Notes under the pieces: model-generated | Seen by the model: the letters and a program-made list of their open reading frames with translations, nothing else | Told to the model about the DNA's origin: nothing | Databases searched by the model: none | Shown: one piece after another, positions 1 through 5,561 of the stretch | How positions within the stretch are numbered: position 1 is the stretch's first letter | Layout: the number at the start of each line of letters is the position of its first letter | Program-made: the position numbers and the translations under genes | Virus record (IMG/VR): IMGVR_UViG_3300033143_003488 | Span: 1 to 46,698 of that record | Direction: 5' to 3' (one strand) | DNA from: a virus | Length of the DNA: 46,698 bases

Positions 1-105
1 GGCTTTTTCATATTCAGTTACTAATTTCCTAATAACTCTATCCGCTCTATGGTTTATCCCGGTAAAATTTTGCTGATATTCTTTAGCTTCTTCTATAATT
101 GACAT
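1..105 (-). CDS. Partial hypothetical protein, N-terminal 35 residues
   Basis: Seen: an open minus-strand frame starting MSIIEEAKEYQQ and running off the left edge without a stop. A strong Shine-Dalgarno (GGGGAGGG) lies just upstream of the ATG at 105. The start is a charged amphipathic helix. It follows the tiny ORF at 110-193 in the same operon. I do not recognise the family and the rest lies outside the window. Confidence 0.6.
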   Translation of the reverse strand, partial: MSIIEEAKEYQQNFTGINHRADRVIRKLVTEYEKA

Positions 106-109
106 CACT

Positions 110-193
110 TCACCCTCCCCAAAGAAAATACTTAACAAATAACACGGTGATGTGATACGCGAAAATAACTAATATAACTTTATATACGCTCAT
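110..193 (-). CDS. Tiny 27-aa hydrophobic peptide
   Basis: Seen: the start codon overlaps the stop of the preceding gene (TGATG), and the frame ends 4 nt before the next ATG at 105, so it fills the gap between two operon genes exactly. The peptide starts MSVYKVILVIFAYHITVLF and is almost entirely hydrophobic, consistent with one membrane segment and a short WGG tail. The coupled start and position support expression. The function is unknown; it could also be only a coupling leader for the next gene, whose ribosome site lies in its last codons. Confidence 0.4.
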   Translation of the reverse strand: MSVYKVILVIFAYHITVLFVKYFLWGG

Positions 194-549
194 CACTTCA
201 CCGCCTTATAATGTTCGTATGCCCATTTACAGACGGCCTCGGCCAGTGTTTTCCCGCCATACGTTGTTGCGTCAGTCACCATGTAATATTTATCGGTAAA
301 TTTCTCAAATTCCACTAATTCATTTATCTCTAACGCTTTCTCCATTATCTCAACCATCTGGTCATTGTTAGTGGTGTCGGGGCAGTATTCTTTTCTTGTA
401 CCGTTAGCATGATAAATATACAAACAGATTGCGCCTTGCCCATCACGAACGCCCATATCTTCATGGACTTCATACCCCATACCGGCGGCAACTATTTTCA
501 GCTTCTCTGCGTTCATGCTTTGCCCCACCTGTATTTTTTCTGGTTCCAT
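193..549 (-). CDS. Small phage protein, ABA-sandwich-like
   Basis: The start is taken as the ATG at 549, which overlaps the upstream stop (TGATG); a GTG one codon earlier and an ATG at MNAEKLK further in are alternatives. The protein is about 118 aa. A first segment with a Tyr-Cys-Pro-Asp-Thr-Thr-Asn-Asn-Asp pattern leads into a helix, and the end has a GKTLAEAVCKWAYE pattern. This layout is familiar from small early phage proteins of the Phage_ABA_S (alpha-beta-alpha sandwich) type. No catalytic motif is visible and the role is unknown. Assignment rests on pattern recall. Confidence 0.55.
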   Translation of the reverse strand: MEPEKIQVGQSMNAEKLKIVAAGMGYEVHEDMGVRDGQGAICLYIYHANGTRKEYCPDTTNNDQMVEIMEKALEINELVEFEKFTDKYYMVTDATTYGGKTLAEAVCKWAYEHYKAVK

Positions 550-908
550 CACTTCACCTCTGGCGCGTTATCCATGAATAATTGTATTTCTTGTTTTGTT
601 AGAGGGATAGCTTTATTCCAGAAGTTAATGGATTGCTGGTCTGTGTTTAATCCATTTAATCGCTTTATATTTCTTATAACAGCTACATCTCCAACATCGT
701 AGCACCAACAAAGCACACCACCATCAGGGATATTCTCGTACCATTTTGGTTCTTTGTGGATTTGCCAATCAGAAGGATATACAAATGAAGTTATACTCCC
801 TCTTGTTGTTAAGTTACCGTTATCTGTAATATTAACTTCGTGGCCATCATTACTAACTAAAGTCTCACCCGCTAATAACGCCTCATATATTTCTCTTTGG
901 TTTTTCAT
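549..908 (-). CDS. Hypothetical early phage protein
   Basis: A 119-aa protein. The ATG at 908 follows a clear ribosome site (CGGAGA) that lies in the last codons of the helicase gene. The N-terminus (MKNQREIYEALLAGE) looks like small phage proteins that begin with a short helix and then a beta-rich domain with Trp and Tyr around 'EPKWYENIP' and 'GGVLCWCYD'. The end is a helix (TKQEIQLFMDNA). No motif indicates a reaction. It is translationally coupled to its neighbours on both sides. Confidence 0.6.
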   Translation of the reverse strand: MKNQREIYEALLAGETLVSNDGHEVNITDNGNLTTRGSITSFVYPSDWQIHKEPKWYENIPDGGVLCWCYDVGDVAVIRNIKRLNGLNTDQQSINFWNKAIPLTKQEIQLFMDNAPEVK

Positions 909-909
909 T

Positions 910-2412
910 TTATCTCCGTTTGTTTTGATGCGCTGCTTTAATGTTTAAATATTTCACATAATTCATAAAGTCTGGGGTTCTGGTCATCAAACCTCTATGC
1001 AATTTATCCGGCCAGTCCTTGTATTTCTCTTTGTACTTGTTCGCTGCCCAGCCTGACTTGTAACCTTTGGTCTCAGCATGCGTTAACAGCATCGAGTAGA
1101 ATTCCTGTTTCGTGTACGGCTCAACTTTTTCTTTTTTCTCCTTAACCTTAAATTCAACGAGTTCTCCCTTGGCTGTGGCCACGTCTTTTCCGTGAGCTCC
1201 AAGAGCTGTGCCACACTTTGGGCAGATAGCTTGTTTGGAGAAGATGTTTCCGCAGTTGTCGCAGACGAATTCTCGGGCGAGACTTTCCTCACCACCTTCT
1301 TTTTTCTCACGGTCGACCTCCTGAATGGTCCGGTTCTCGAGAGTCCAGTAATGCTCTTCGTCGACGGCACCATGACGGTACACGTTGCCGGCATGGTCAA
1401 GAATAATGCAGTCGGAACCATCGTCCTTTGGCCGAAGACCACGGCCAGCCATTTGCAAATACAGCCCGAGTGACTTTGTTGGTCGGGCCAGTATTACGCA
1501 CCCGACCTCCGGCATATCAACACCCTCGGTGAATACTTGGCAGTTCGATAGAACCGAATACTTTCCAGCACGAAAGTCAGAAATAATCTGGTCCCGCTCT
1601 TCCTGTAGTGTGCGCCCGTCGATGTGAGCAGCCGGTACGCCAGCATTAATGAAGTTATCCCGCATTGCTATTGAATGGGCCACGTTAACCGAGAAAGCGA
1701 TTGTCTGGCGGTCTGAGGCATACTTCTTCCAATGTTCTACCACGTCACCCAGTAATTTTGATTGGTTCATTACCTTGGCCAGCTGGGATTCAACGTAGTC
1801 ACCTCTGGCTGTCTTGATGCCCTGCATATCTGGTACCGCCGGCACCATGTATGACGCCTCGGCTAAAAAACCAGCATCCATAAGTTCACGAACAGTTGCA
1901 CCAATAATAAGATAATCAAAAAAGTCACCAAGACCTTTGCCGTTTCCACGACATGGTGTTGCAGTAACTCCAATAATGAGAGCATCATCGTACTTGTTAA
2001 ATATTTTTTCATACGTTTTACTTCCTACATGGTGGGCCTCATCGACAACCATCACTTCAGCAGTGGGCCATGGGATTATTTCTCTGGTGATACAGCGCGA
2101 ACGTAAAGTATCCACGCTGGCTAATTGTGTTTTTGCATATAATTCTGGGACCTGACCGGCCATGATGATGCCGTGGTAAACATTCTCGTTATCCATGTGC
2201 TCGGAAGCCTGACGGATTAATTCACGACGGTGCACGAGAAATAAAGTGTGGTTATCTTTTGCGTCAGCACCACTAATTACCTTGGAGAACACAATAGATT
2301 TACCGCCACCGGTTGGTAGCTGGATAAGTATTTTTCGGTGGCCGGCTTTGAATGCTTCTTTTAATTCATTCAGTAACCGGTTTTGGTATGGTCGTAATGT
2401 TTTTTCACTCAT
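910..2412 (-). CDS. SF2 DEAH-type DNA helicase with zinc ribbon
   Basis: A 500-aa superfamily 2 helicase/translocase, expected to unwind or translocate on DNA using ATP. Seen: Walker A PTGGGKS at residues 33-39, DEAH at 124-127, motif III-like GVTATP near 150, and motif VI QMAGRGLRP near 325, giving two complete RecA-like lobes. A four-Cys zinc ribbon (CDNCG...CPKCG) follows near residues 388-405, then a lysine-rich linker and a small helical C-terminus. This matches the SSL2/UvsW-like helicases of phages, used in recombination, repair or replication restart. Its operon contains two further zinc-ribbon proteins. Start: ATG at 2412 after GGAG. The exact substrate cannot be inferred. Confidence 0.9.
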   Translation of the reverse strand: MSEKTLRPYQNRLLNELKEAFKAGHRKILIQLPTGGGKSIVFSKVISGADAKDNHTLFLVHRRELIRQASEHMDNENVYHGIIMAGQVPELYAKTQLASVDTLRSRCITREIIPWPTAEVMVVDEAHHVGSKTYEKIFNKYDDALIIGVTATPCRGNGKGLGDFFDYLIIGATVRELMDAGFLAEASYMVPAVPDMQGIKTARGDYVESQLAKVMNQSKLLGDVVEHWKKYASDRQTIAFSVNVAHSIAMRDNFINAGVPAAHIDGRTLQEERDQIISDFRAGKYSVLSNCQVFTEGVDMPEVGCVILARPTKSLGLYLQMAGRGLRPKDDGSDCIILDHAGNVYRHGAVDEEHYWTLENRTIQEVDREKKEGGEESLAREFVCDNCGNIFSKQAICPKCGTALGAHGKDVATAKGELVEFKVKEKKEKVEPYTKQEFYSMLLTHAETKGYKSGWAANKYKEKYKDWPDKLHRGLMTRTPDFMNYVKYLNIKAAHQNKRR

Positions 2413-2415
2413 TCT

Positions 2416-2646
2416 TTATGCTCCTTTTGTACACCACTTAGTTATTAATTGTGGCTGCTCTAAGATATAGCCGTAATCACAATCTAAGTTAGGACACCAA
2501 ATCCTACCAACATTAGTAACGGTCATTCCTGAACACTTAGGACAATGTAAACCGTCATAGCGCACTGGTGACTCCTTTAGTGCTTTAAGGAAACTTTCAG
2601 CCGCTAATATATTGGCATCGTTTACAGCCTTAATTATATCACTCAT
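2416..2646 (-). CDS. Small zinc-ribbon protein
   Basis: A 76-aa protein with an N-terminal helix (about residues 1-28) followed by a zinc ribbon: CPKC near residues 35-38 and a second Cys pair spaced C-x4-C in 'WCPNLDCDYGY'. The ribbon should bind one zinc ion and suggests nucleic acid or protein binding. It starts with an ATGA overlap on the upstream gene and ends 3 nt before the helicase start, so it is co-translated with the helicase. Possible helicase partner (inference). No family name assigned. Confidence 0.6.
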   Translation of the reverse strand: MSDIIKAVNDANILAAESFLKALKESPVRYDGLHCPKCSGMTVTNVGRIWCPNLDCDYGYILEQPQLITKWCTKGA

Positions 2647-2882
2647 CCCTTATGCTCCTTTAGTTCTGCATCAAGTATCGCTTGGTCATCCAGCTTCCAG
2701 TGCTCATGACAAACCCTAATTGTTTCATCTTCACCCCTGAAATATGAATACTGGACCCACTTTTCACCGCAGGTACCCTTGCCGCATATGACGCAAGGCT
2801 TACCGTAATTCTTGCCGCCATCTTTAACTTGGTCTGGCCTCCGGCGAGCACCTTCAATTCTTGGGTATGTTTTTTTACTCAC
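2643..2882 (-). CDS. Small Cys/His-rich phage protein
   Basis: A 79-aa protein. The start is a GTG at 2882, overlapping the end of the upstream ASCH-like gene. The first 28 residues are basic and Gly-rich. A CVICGKGTCG cluster and a CHEH pair follow, a pattern suggesting one zinc site. An acidic helix ends the protein. It sits between an ASCH-like gene and a zinc-ribbon gene with short overlaps. Function unknown. Confidence 0.6.
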   Translation of the reverse strand: MSKKTYPRIEGARRRPDQVKDGGKNYGKPCVICGKGTCGEKWVQYSYFRGEDETIRVCHEHWKLDDQAILDAELKEHKG

Positions 2883-3150
2883 TGATGATTTCCCCCAGTT
2901 TTAATATATAAACTTTCTCGCCTTCTGGAGCGCCCCATTCAACAATACCAAGGCCGGTCAGAATTTCTTTTATTTCAACCGTTATTACTGGGGAGCCTTT
3001 GCTGTACCCATTACGGAACCTGATTACGTCATAGCTTTTATTCAAACGCTTATCCCAGTACGGCTTAATTTCCCTGTACTCTTCACGCTTTTCGCCAGAC
3101 TTAATCATGTCGAACCATTGTTTCTTGAGAGTTAAATGTAAAATTTTCAT
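2875..3150 (-). CDS. ASCH-domain-like protein
   Basis: A 91-aa protein with the start MKILHLTLKKQWFDMIKSG followed by EKREEYREIKPYWDKR. This is the characteristic opening of small phage ASCH/PUA-like proteins: a beta strand, then 'W..I..G.K..E.R', then 'W'. The fold is a beta barrel that binds RNA or modified nucleotides; some ASCH proteins are N4-acetylcytidine amidohydrolases. Residues here fit the fold, but the activity is not established. It is the second gene of the minus-strand operon, 46 nt downstream of the T5orf172 gene. Confidence 0.65.
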   Translation of the reverse strand: MKILHLTLKKQWFDMIKSGEKREEYREIKPYWDKRLNKSYDVIRFRNGYSKGSPVITVEIKEILTGLGIVEWGAPEGEKVYILKLGEIISE

Positions 3151-3196
3151 CCTCGGATTTTCCCAAACAACTCAACAAATTGCCAATCAGTTATTT

Positions 3197-3505
3197 TTAT
3201 ATGGCTATAAACCCGTCTTCTACAGCTATCAGTCCGGAATCTTTTATTAATTTTGTTTCCATCAATTTCTTTATTGAGAAACTTGGGTGGTACCACTCAC
3301 CATGAAGTCTTCTTTTTTTCATCAACCTATGGAACCTGCCCTCAAGGCTGTAGGCTGATTTTTCATCTTTACATGGGATTATACGTATTAACTCAAGCTT
3401 GCAAGGGTTTCCAGTTTGCAGAAATTTCATTCTTTTTTCTGGGTTTCCACTTTTCCCTATTTTTACTGGGCCCTTCTTCCCAGACTTCATAAAATAAACA
3501 AACAT
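3197..3505 (-). CDS. T5orf172/MUG113-type GIY-YIG-like protein
   Basis: A 102-aa protein. The ATG at 3505 (MFVYFMKSGKKGPVKIGKSG) is chosen because GGAGG lies just upstream; a longer in-frame reading to 3592 has no ribosome site. The N-terminus is a variant GIY-YIG core: FVYFMK replaces the GIY strand and VKIGKSGNPEKR supplies the second element and the conserved Arg. This is the T5orf172/MUG113 pattern. A catalytic Glu is plausible in 'SLEGRFHRL'. Such proteins are predicted DNA nucleases or DNA-binding modules. It is the first gene of the leftward operon, directly downstream of the noncoding region. Confidence 0.7.
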   Translation of the reverse strand: MFVYFMKSGKKGPVKIGKSGNPEKRMKFLQTGNPCKLELIRIIPCKDEKSAYSLEGRFHRLMKKRRLHGEWYHPSFSIKKLMETKLIKDSGLIAVEDGFIAI

Positions 3506-3745
3506 ATTTTTCCTCCGGACACCACGACATAAAGTATGTTGGTGCATGGACAGACAACAACTTACTTTTATTTGCTTTGAACTGCTTATCAATACCTTAA
3601 CTTATTGCAACCGAGAACTTTGCGGCGTTGGTCACTCCGCTATAGGGCATCCCCCTCCCCTCTATCATCCATGAATCCTGCATTTAGTGGTTGTTTAAAA
3701 CGGCCATACTTAAATCCGAGTTAAAATATTGTAACGCTCTGCGTA

Positions 3746-3772
3746 TGCGAACCAGTTGCGAACCGTAACGGT
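3746..3772. repeat. Tandem TGCGAACC repeats and adjacent dyad
   Basis: Seen: two exact copies of TGCGAACC at 3746-3753 and 3757-3764, 11 bp apart (one helical turn). The second overlaps the inverted repeat ACCGT-A-ACGGT at 3762-3772. The position, upstream of the leftward operon and of the plus-strand RNA candidate, suggests a regulator site. On the minus strand a TACAAT sequence lies about 17 bp beyond the repeats, so they could cover a -35 region. The binding protein is unknown. Confidence 0.35.
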
Positions 3773-3786
3773 CAAGTATTTGTGAA

Positions 3787-3917
3787 TTTTGGTGATGAAA
3801 ATCACCGAAAGGTGGACTGATGGGTAATATTTGATATACTTCTACCCAAGTCCTGCTCGACACTCGACGAAACCAAGAATACCCCTTTCGAACCTGTTTT
3901 GGAAGGGGTATTTTTTT
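3787..3917 (+). ncRNA. Short structured RNA candidate ending in a terminator
   Basis: Seen: GGTGAT-GAAA-ATCACC at 3791-3806 and the overlapping alternative CACC-GAAA-GGTG at 3803-3814, which cannot form together. A two-part stem follows: GGACT 3814-3818 with AGTCC 3849-3853, and GGGTA 3822-3826 with TACCC 3843-3847. The region then runs into a strong intrinsic terminator. No open frame of note is present. This could be a small RNA or a switch-type leader. The 5' end is not defined and I see no convincing promoter. Confidence 0.45.
3878..3917 (+). terminator. Strong intrinsic terminator
   Basis: Perfect 10-bp stem AATACCCCTT (3878-3887) with AAGGGGTATT (3903-3912), followed by a run of seven T at 3911-3917. 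The T run is only on the plus strand, so it ends a rightward transcript starting upstream and insulates the promoter at 3954. Confidence 0.85.
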
Positions 3918-3953
3918 GCCTGTATATAAGTATAAAAATAAATAAAAAATCTA

Positions 3954-3983
3954 TTGTGCTTTCAATCAACAATTGTTTATAAT
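3954..3983 (+). promoter_or_regulatory. Sigma70-type promoter of the large RNA
   Basis: TTGTGC (3954-3959), 18-bp spacer, consensus TATAAT (3978-3983). The predicted start is about 3988-3991, exactly where the first RNA hairpin begins. The palindrome AACAATTGTT fills the right end of the spacer, next to the -10, so a bound repressor would block it. Confidence 0.75.
3968..3977. promoter_or_regulatory. Putative operator, copy 1
   Basis: Perfect 10-bp palindrome AACAATTGTT inside the spacer of the large-RNA promoter. The wider 17 bp (3967-3983) is identical, in inverted orientation, to 5484-5500 next to the Cro/YdaS-like gene. I infer that this repressor binds both. Confidence 0.6.
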
Positions 3984-4405
3984 GTCGGTCTCGTTCGGAG
4001 ACATAAACCATGGTGACATGGGGAAAGGGGTGGTTATCTACTAAGCCCCGCTACTTGTAGTATTCCGAGCAAGCTGAGTCCGTGGGGTATGCCCCAGTTT
4101 CGCTTCCTGAGCGGAAATAAGTGTGAGTAATTAGTTCTGGCTGTTAGGCATAATGACCAAAAGCCATGGTCACCGTGAGGTGAAGCCCAGAACGAAAGCA
4201 AGCTCTGATTGGACAAAGAGTAGAGCATTAAGTCAGAGCCGACAGGTAAGGGCGTGTGTTCAGTTGATTTGGTTTGTGCCGCAGGGTACTAAGCCGAAGA
4301 AAACAGTAAACCCTATATGTTATTGGGTTAACAGAAGATGTGTGGCATTCCGTAGGGGCAACCCGATGGAACCACAGAGTAGCGCACTTCTTCGTAGATA
4401 TGCAT

Positions 4406-4481
4406 TGTTTTATCGCTCAGTTGGTTAGAGCGTATCCATTTTAAGGATGTTGTCGGGGGTTCGATTCCCTCTAAAACACCA
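4406..4481 (+). tRNA. tRNA-Lys (anticodon UUU)
   Basis: Full cloverleaf seen. Acceptor TGTTTTA 4406-4412 pairs with TAAAACA 4472-4478, and CCA is encoded at 4479-4481. D stem GCTC/GAGC with a GG-containing loop. Anticodon stem TATCC/GGATG with loop ATTTTAA, so the anticodon is TTT at 4440-4442. Variable loop of 5 nt. T stem GGGGG/CCCTC with loop TTCGATT. It lies inside the large structured RNA and must be cut out of that transcript or have its own promoter, which I do not see. It would decode AAA/AAG. Confidence 0.93.
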
Positions 4482-4672
4482 ATCGCAAACGAACTTGAAA
4501 TTCGTTAAACGCAAAGACGCTGCTCAGCGTGAAGTGAAAATGGCTTAAATCTACAGCCTTCGGGTAATGTAGAACCCTTGAAATCGCAAGTGGACAGGGT
4601 TTTGTCAAGAAGAGCACTATCGAGGTTAGCTGCCGAGGTAGGTATCGAGAGGACAGAATAGCGTCACGTCAT

Positions 4673-4703
4673 AGGTCAATGCCGGACCTGTAAAAAAAAG
4701 GCA
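4673..4703 (+). other. H-type pseudoknot in the large RNA
   Basis: Stem 1 is AGGTC 4673-4677 with GACCT 4685-4689. Its loop carries TGCC 4680-4683, which can pair with GGCA 4700-4703 across a linker containing eight consecutive A (4692-4699). An A-rich third loop is typical of stable H-type pseudoknots. Read from sequence by eye. Confidence 0.55.
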
Positions 4704-4800
4704 GTCATGCAGTTTTACTTCGGGGCCCTCGGGACTGGAGTGGACAGAAGGGAAAGGTTAGCCGCAAGCTGATTCGTAACCCCTTTAAAGGAACTGTACC

Positions 4801-4837
4801 AGCCAGTGTAGTCTCAGCTGGCTTAACTTTTAATTTT
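4801..4837 (+). terminator. 3' hairpin / probable weak terminator of the large RNA
   Basis: AGCCAG (4801-4806) pairs with CTGGCT (4818-4823) and is followed by an interrupted T-rich tract (TTAACTTTTAATTTT). It is a weaker terminator than the one at 3878, so some read-through into the gene at 4851 is likely. Confidence 0.5.
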
Positions 4838-4850
4838 CTGGAGAGAGGAA

Positions 4851-5087
4851 ATGAATTTAACAATAAATATAGATAACAATTTGAAAGCGGTTCTTTTAAC
4901 GAACACCGGCAAAGCAGATATTAATTCAGAAATAAGACTATTTGAAGGGAAGATAAAAAAACTTCAAAACAGAATTAAAAAATCTCCGGATGGTAAATAT
5001 TGGTTGTTTGTTGATAATGCCGATAGCACACGTAGATTTGGGATAGCGCTTAAGATTAAAAATAAAGTGATATCATTAAAGTTTTAA
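4851..5087 (+). CDS. Small hypothetical protein downstream of the large RNA
   Basis: A 78-aa protein with an excellent ribosome site (GGAGAGAGG) before the ATG at 4851. The middle is a lysine-rich helix (EGKIKKLQNRIKK), flanked by beta-prone segments. It is expressed by read-through from the RNA promoter unless it has its own, and is followed by a strong terminator at 5147. It may be a partner of the large RNA, since it is basic and in the same transcription unit, but that is inference. Family not recognised. Confidence 0.65.
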   Translation: MNLTINIDNNLKAVLLTNTGKADINSEIRLFEGKIKKLQNRIKKSPDGKYWLFVDNADSTRRFGIALKIKNKVISLKF

Positions 5088-5146
5088 ATAAATTCCGTTC
5101 CCGTGAGTGATGGGCTGAATTCAAAAATAGAAATAATCACTTACTA

Positions 5147-5177
5147 AGCCGGAGAAGTTATGAGCTCTGGCTTTTTT
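5147..5177 (+). terminator. Intrinsic terminator after the small gene
   Basis: AGCCGGAG (5147-5154) pairs with CTCTGGCT (5165-5172), 8 bp with one G-U, then six T. It ends the rightward unit and overlaps the last bases of the convergent repressor gene. Confidence 0.8.
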
Positions 5178-5451
5178 ATGGCCACGGAATGTCCTGTCTC
5201 AATAATTTACGATTAACACCTGATAATCTTTCAACGTATTCAAGATATTCGATTGGAATACCGCACTTATCCCTGTTTACCCAAGCCCACACCGAACCAA
5301 TTTGCAGTGGGCGCTTAATTAAATCATCTTCAAACAGAATATCAGTTATCTTTCTGGCTGTTTCAGCCTGCCCACCAATAGCCTCGATTGCAGCTGCAGC
5401 CTGCAATCTATTAGCTTCGTACTTCTTTTCATAAATTTCTTTTATGGACAT
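5176..5451 (-). CDS. Cro/YdaS-like transcriptional repressor
   Basis: A 91-aa protein. A helix rich in Ala and Glu is followed by 'GGQAETARKI' and 'QIGSVWAWVNRDKCGIP', then 'YLEYVERLSGVNRKLLRQDI'. This is the layout of small Cro/YdaS-family helix-turn-helix proteins: 'W' in the recognition helix, then an ending close to 'v.r.dLRpDi'. Known members bind short palindromes as dimers and repress early phage promoters. The gene faces away from the recombination operon, and AACAATTGTT lies between them; the same palindrome sits in the large-RNA promoter. Target assignment is inference. Start: ATG at 5451, with a weak AAGAG upstream. No integrase is in the window, so a lysogeny role cannot be claimed. 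Confidence 0.75.
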   Translation of the reverse strand: MSIKEIYEKKYEANRLQAAAAIEAIGGQAETARKITDILFEDDLIKRPLQIGSVWAWVNRDKCGIPIEYLEYVERLSGVNRKLLRQDIPWP

Positions 5452-5483
5452 ATAAATATAACTCTTGGTAAATAACTGCGGTT

Positions 5484-5513
5484 ATTATAAACAATTGTTG
5501 ACCAACCTTGTAT
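5484..5513 (-). promoter_or_regulatory. Candidate repressor-gene promoter (weak -35)
   Basis: On the minus strand, a perfect TATAAT at 5489-5484 is preceded by AACAATTGTT. With an 18-bp spacer the -35 is ATACAA, a poor match, so this would be weak or controlled by the operator. Confidence 0.4.
5490..5499. promoter_or_regulatory. Putative operator, copy 2
   Basis: Palindrome AACAATTGTT in the divergent region. Its right end overlaps the TTGACC -35 of the recombination operon and its left end abuts the TATAAT of the repressor promoter, so one bound dimer could block both directions. Confidence 0.6.
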
Positions 5514-5527
5514 GCCTGTTGTATGCT
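5498..5527 (+). promoter_or_regulatory. Promoter of the recombination operon
   Basis: TTGACC (5498-5503), 18-bp spacer, TATGCT (5522-5527). The predicted start is about 5534, leaving a leader of about 28 nt with GGAGAGAG before the recT ATG at 5562. Confidence 0.65.
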
Positions 5528-5561
5528 CTATGTATTGAAATTATCTATTTGGAGAGAGAAA

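Larger units (their letters stand above)
3988..4838 (+). ncRNA. Giant structured RNA (about 850 nt) with embedded tRNA-Lys
   Basis: Seen: a consensus promoter, then dense nested helices and no credible protein gene. Examples are GTCTC/GAGAC 3988-4002; GGGG/CCCC 4084-4095; GTTCTGG/CCAGAAC 4134-4193 enclosing TGACCA/TGGTCA and a GUGA-loop hairpin; GCTCTGA/TCAGAGC 4202-4239; TGTGG/CCACA 4341-4376 enclosing TTCC/GGAA and a GCAA-loop hairpin. A complete tRNA occupies 4406-4481. The 3' half has AACGAA/TTCGTT 4488-4506, ACGCT/AGCGT 4517-4530, TCTACA/TGTAGA 4550-4573 with an inner UUCG loop, a pseudoknot at 4673-4703 and a closing hairpin 4801-4823. Known: GOLLD and ROOL RNAs are phage-associated, of similar length and often near tRNA genes. 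Membership is inference. The role is unknown. Confidence 0.75.

Noticed and set aside
3814-3875. Hammerhead-like bases (CTGATG and a later CGAAAC)
   Set aside because: CTGATGG lacks the required final A and the stems do not connect the two motifs in the hammerhead order.
4034-4428. Open frames inside the large RNA region (plus 4153-4428, minus 4034-4228)
   Set aside because: No ribosome sites, composition unlike the neighbouring genes, and the plus frame runs into the tRNA. The helices explain the sequence better.
3988-4838. tmRNA, RNase P RNA or group I intron as the identity of the large RNA
   Set aside because: The tRNA is a complete ordinary cloverleaf in the middle rather than a terminal half-tRNA with a tag frame; RNase P consensus blocks are not seen; there is no split gene to be spliced.
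5508-5561. Upstream extension of recT from a TTG
   Set aside because: It lies within the promoter and has no ribosome site; GGAGAGAG directly precedes the ATG at 5562.
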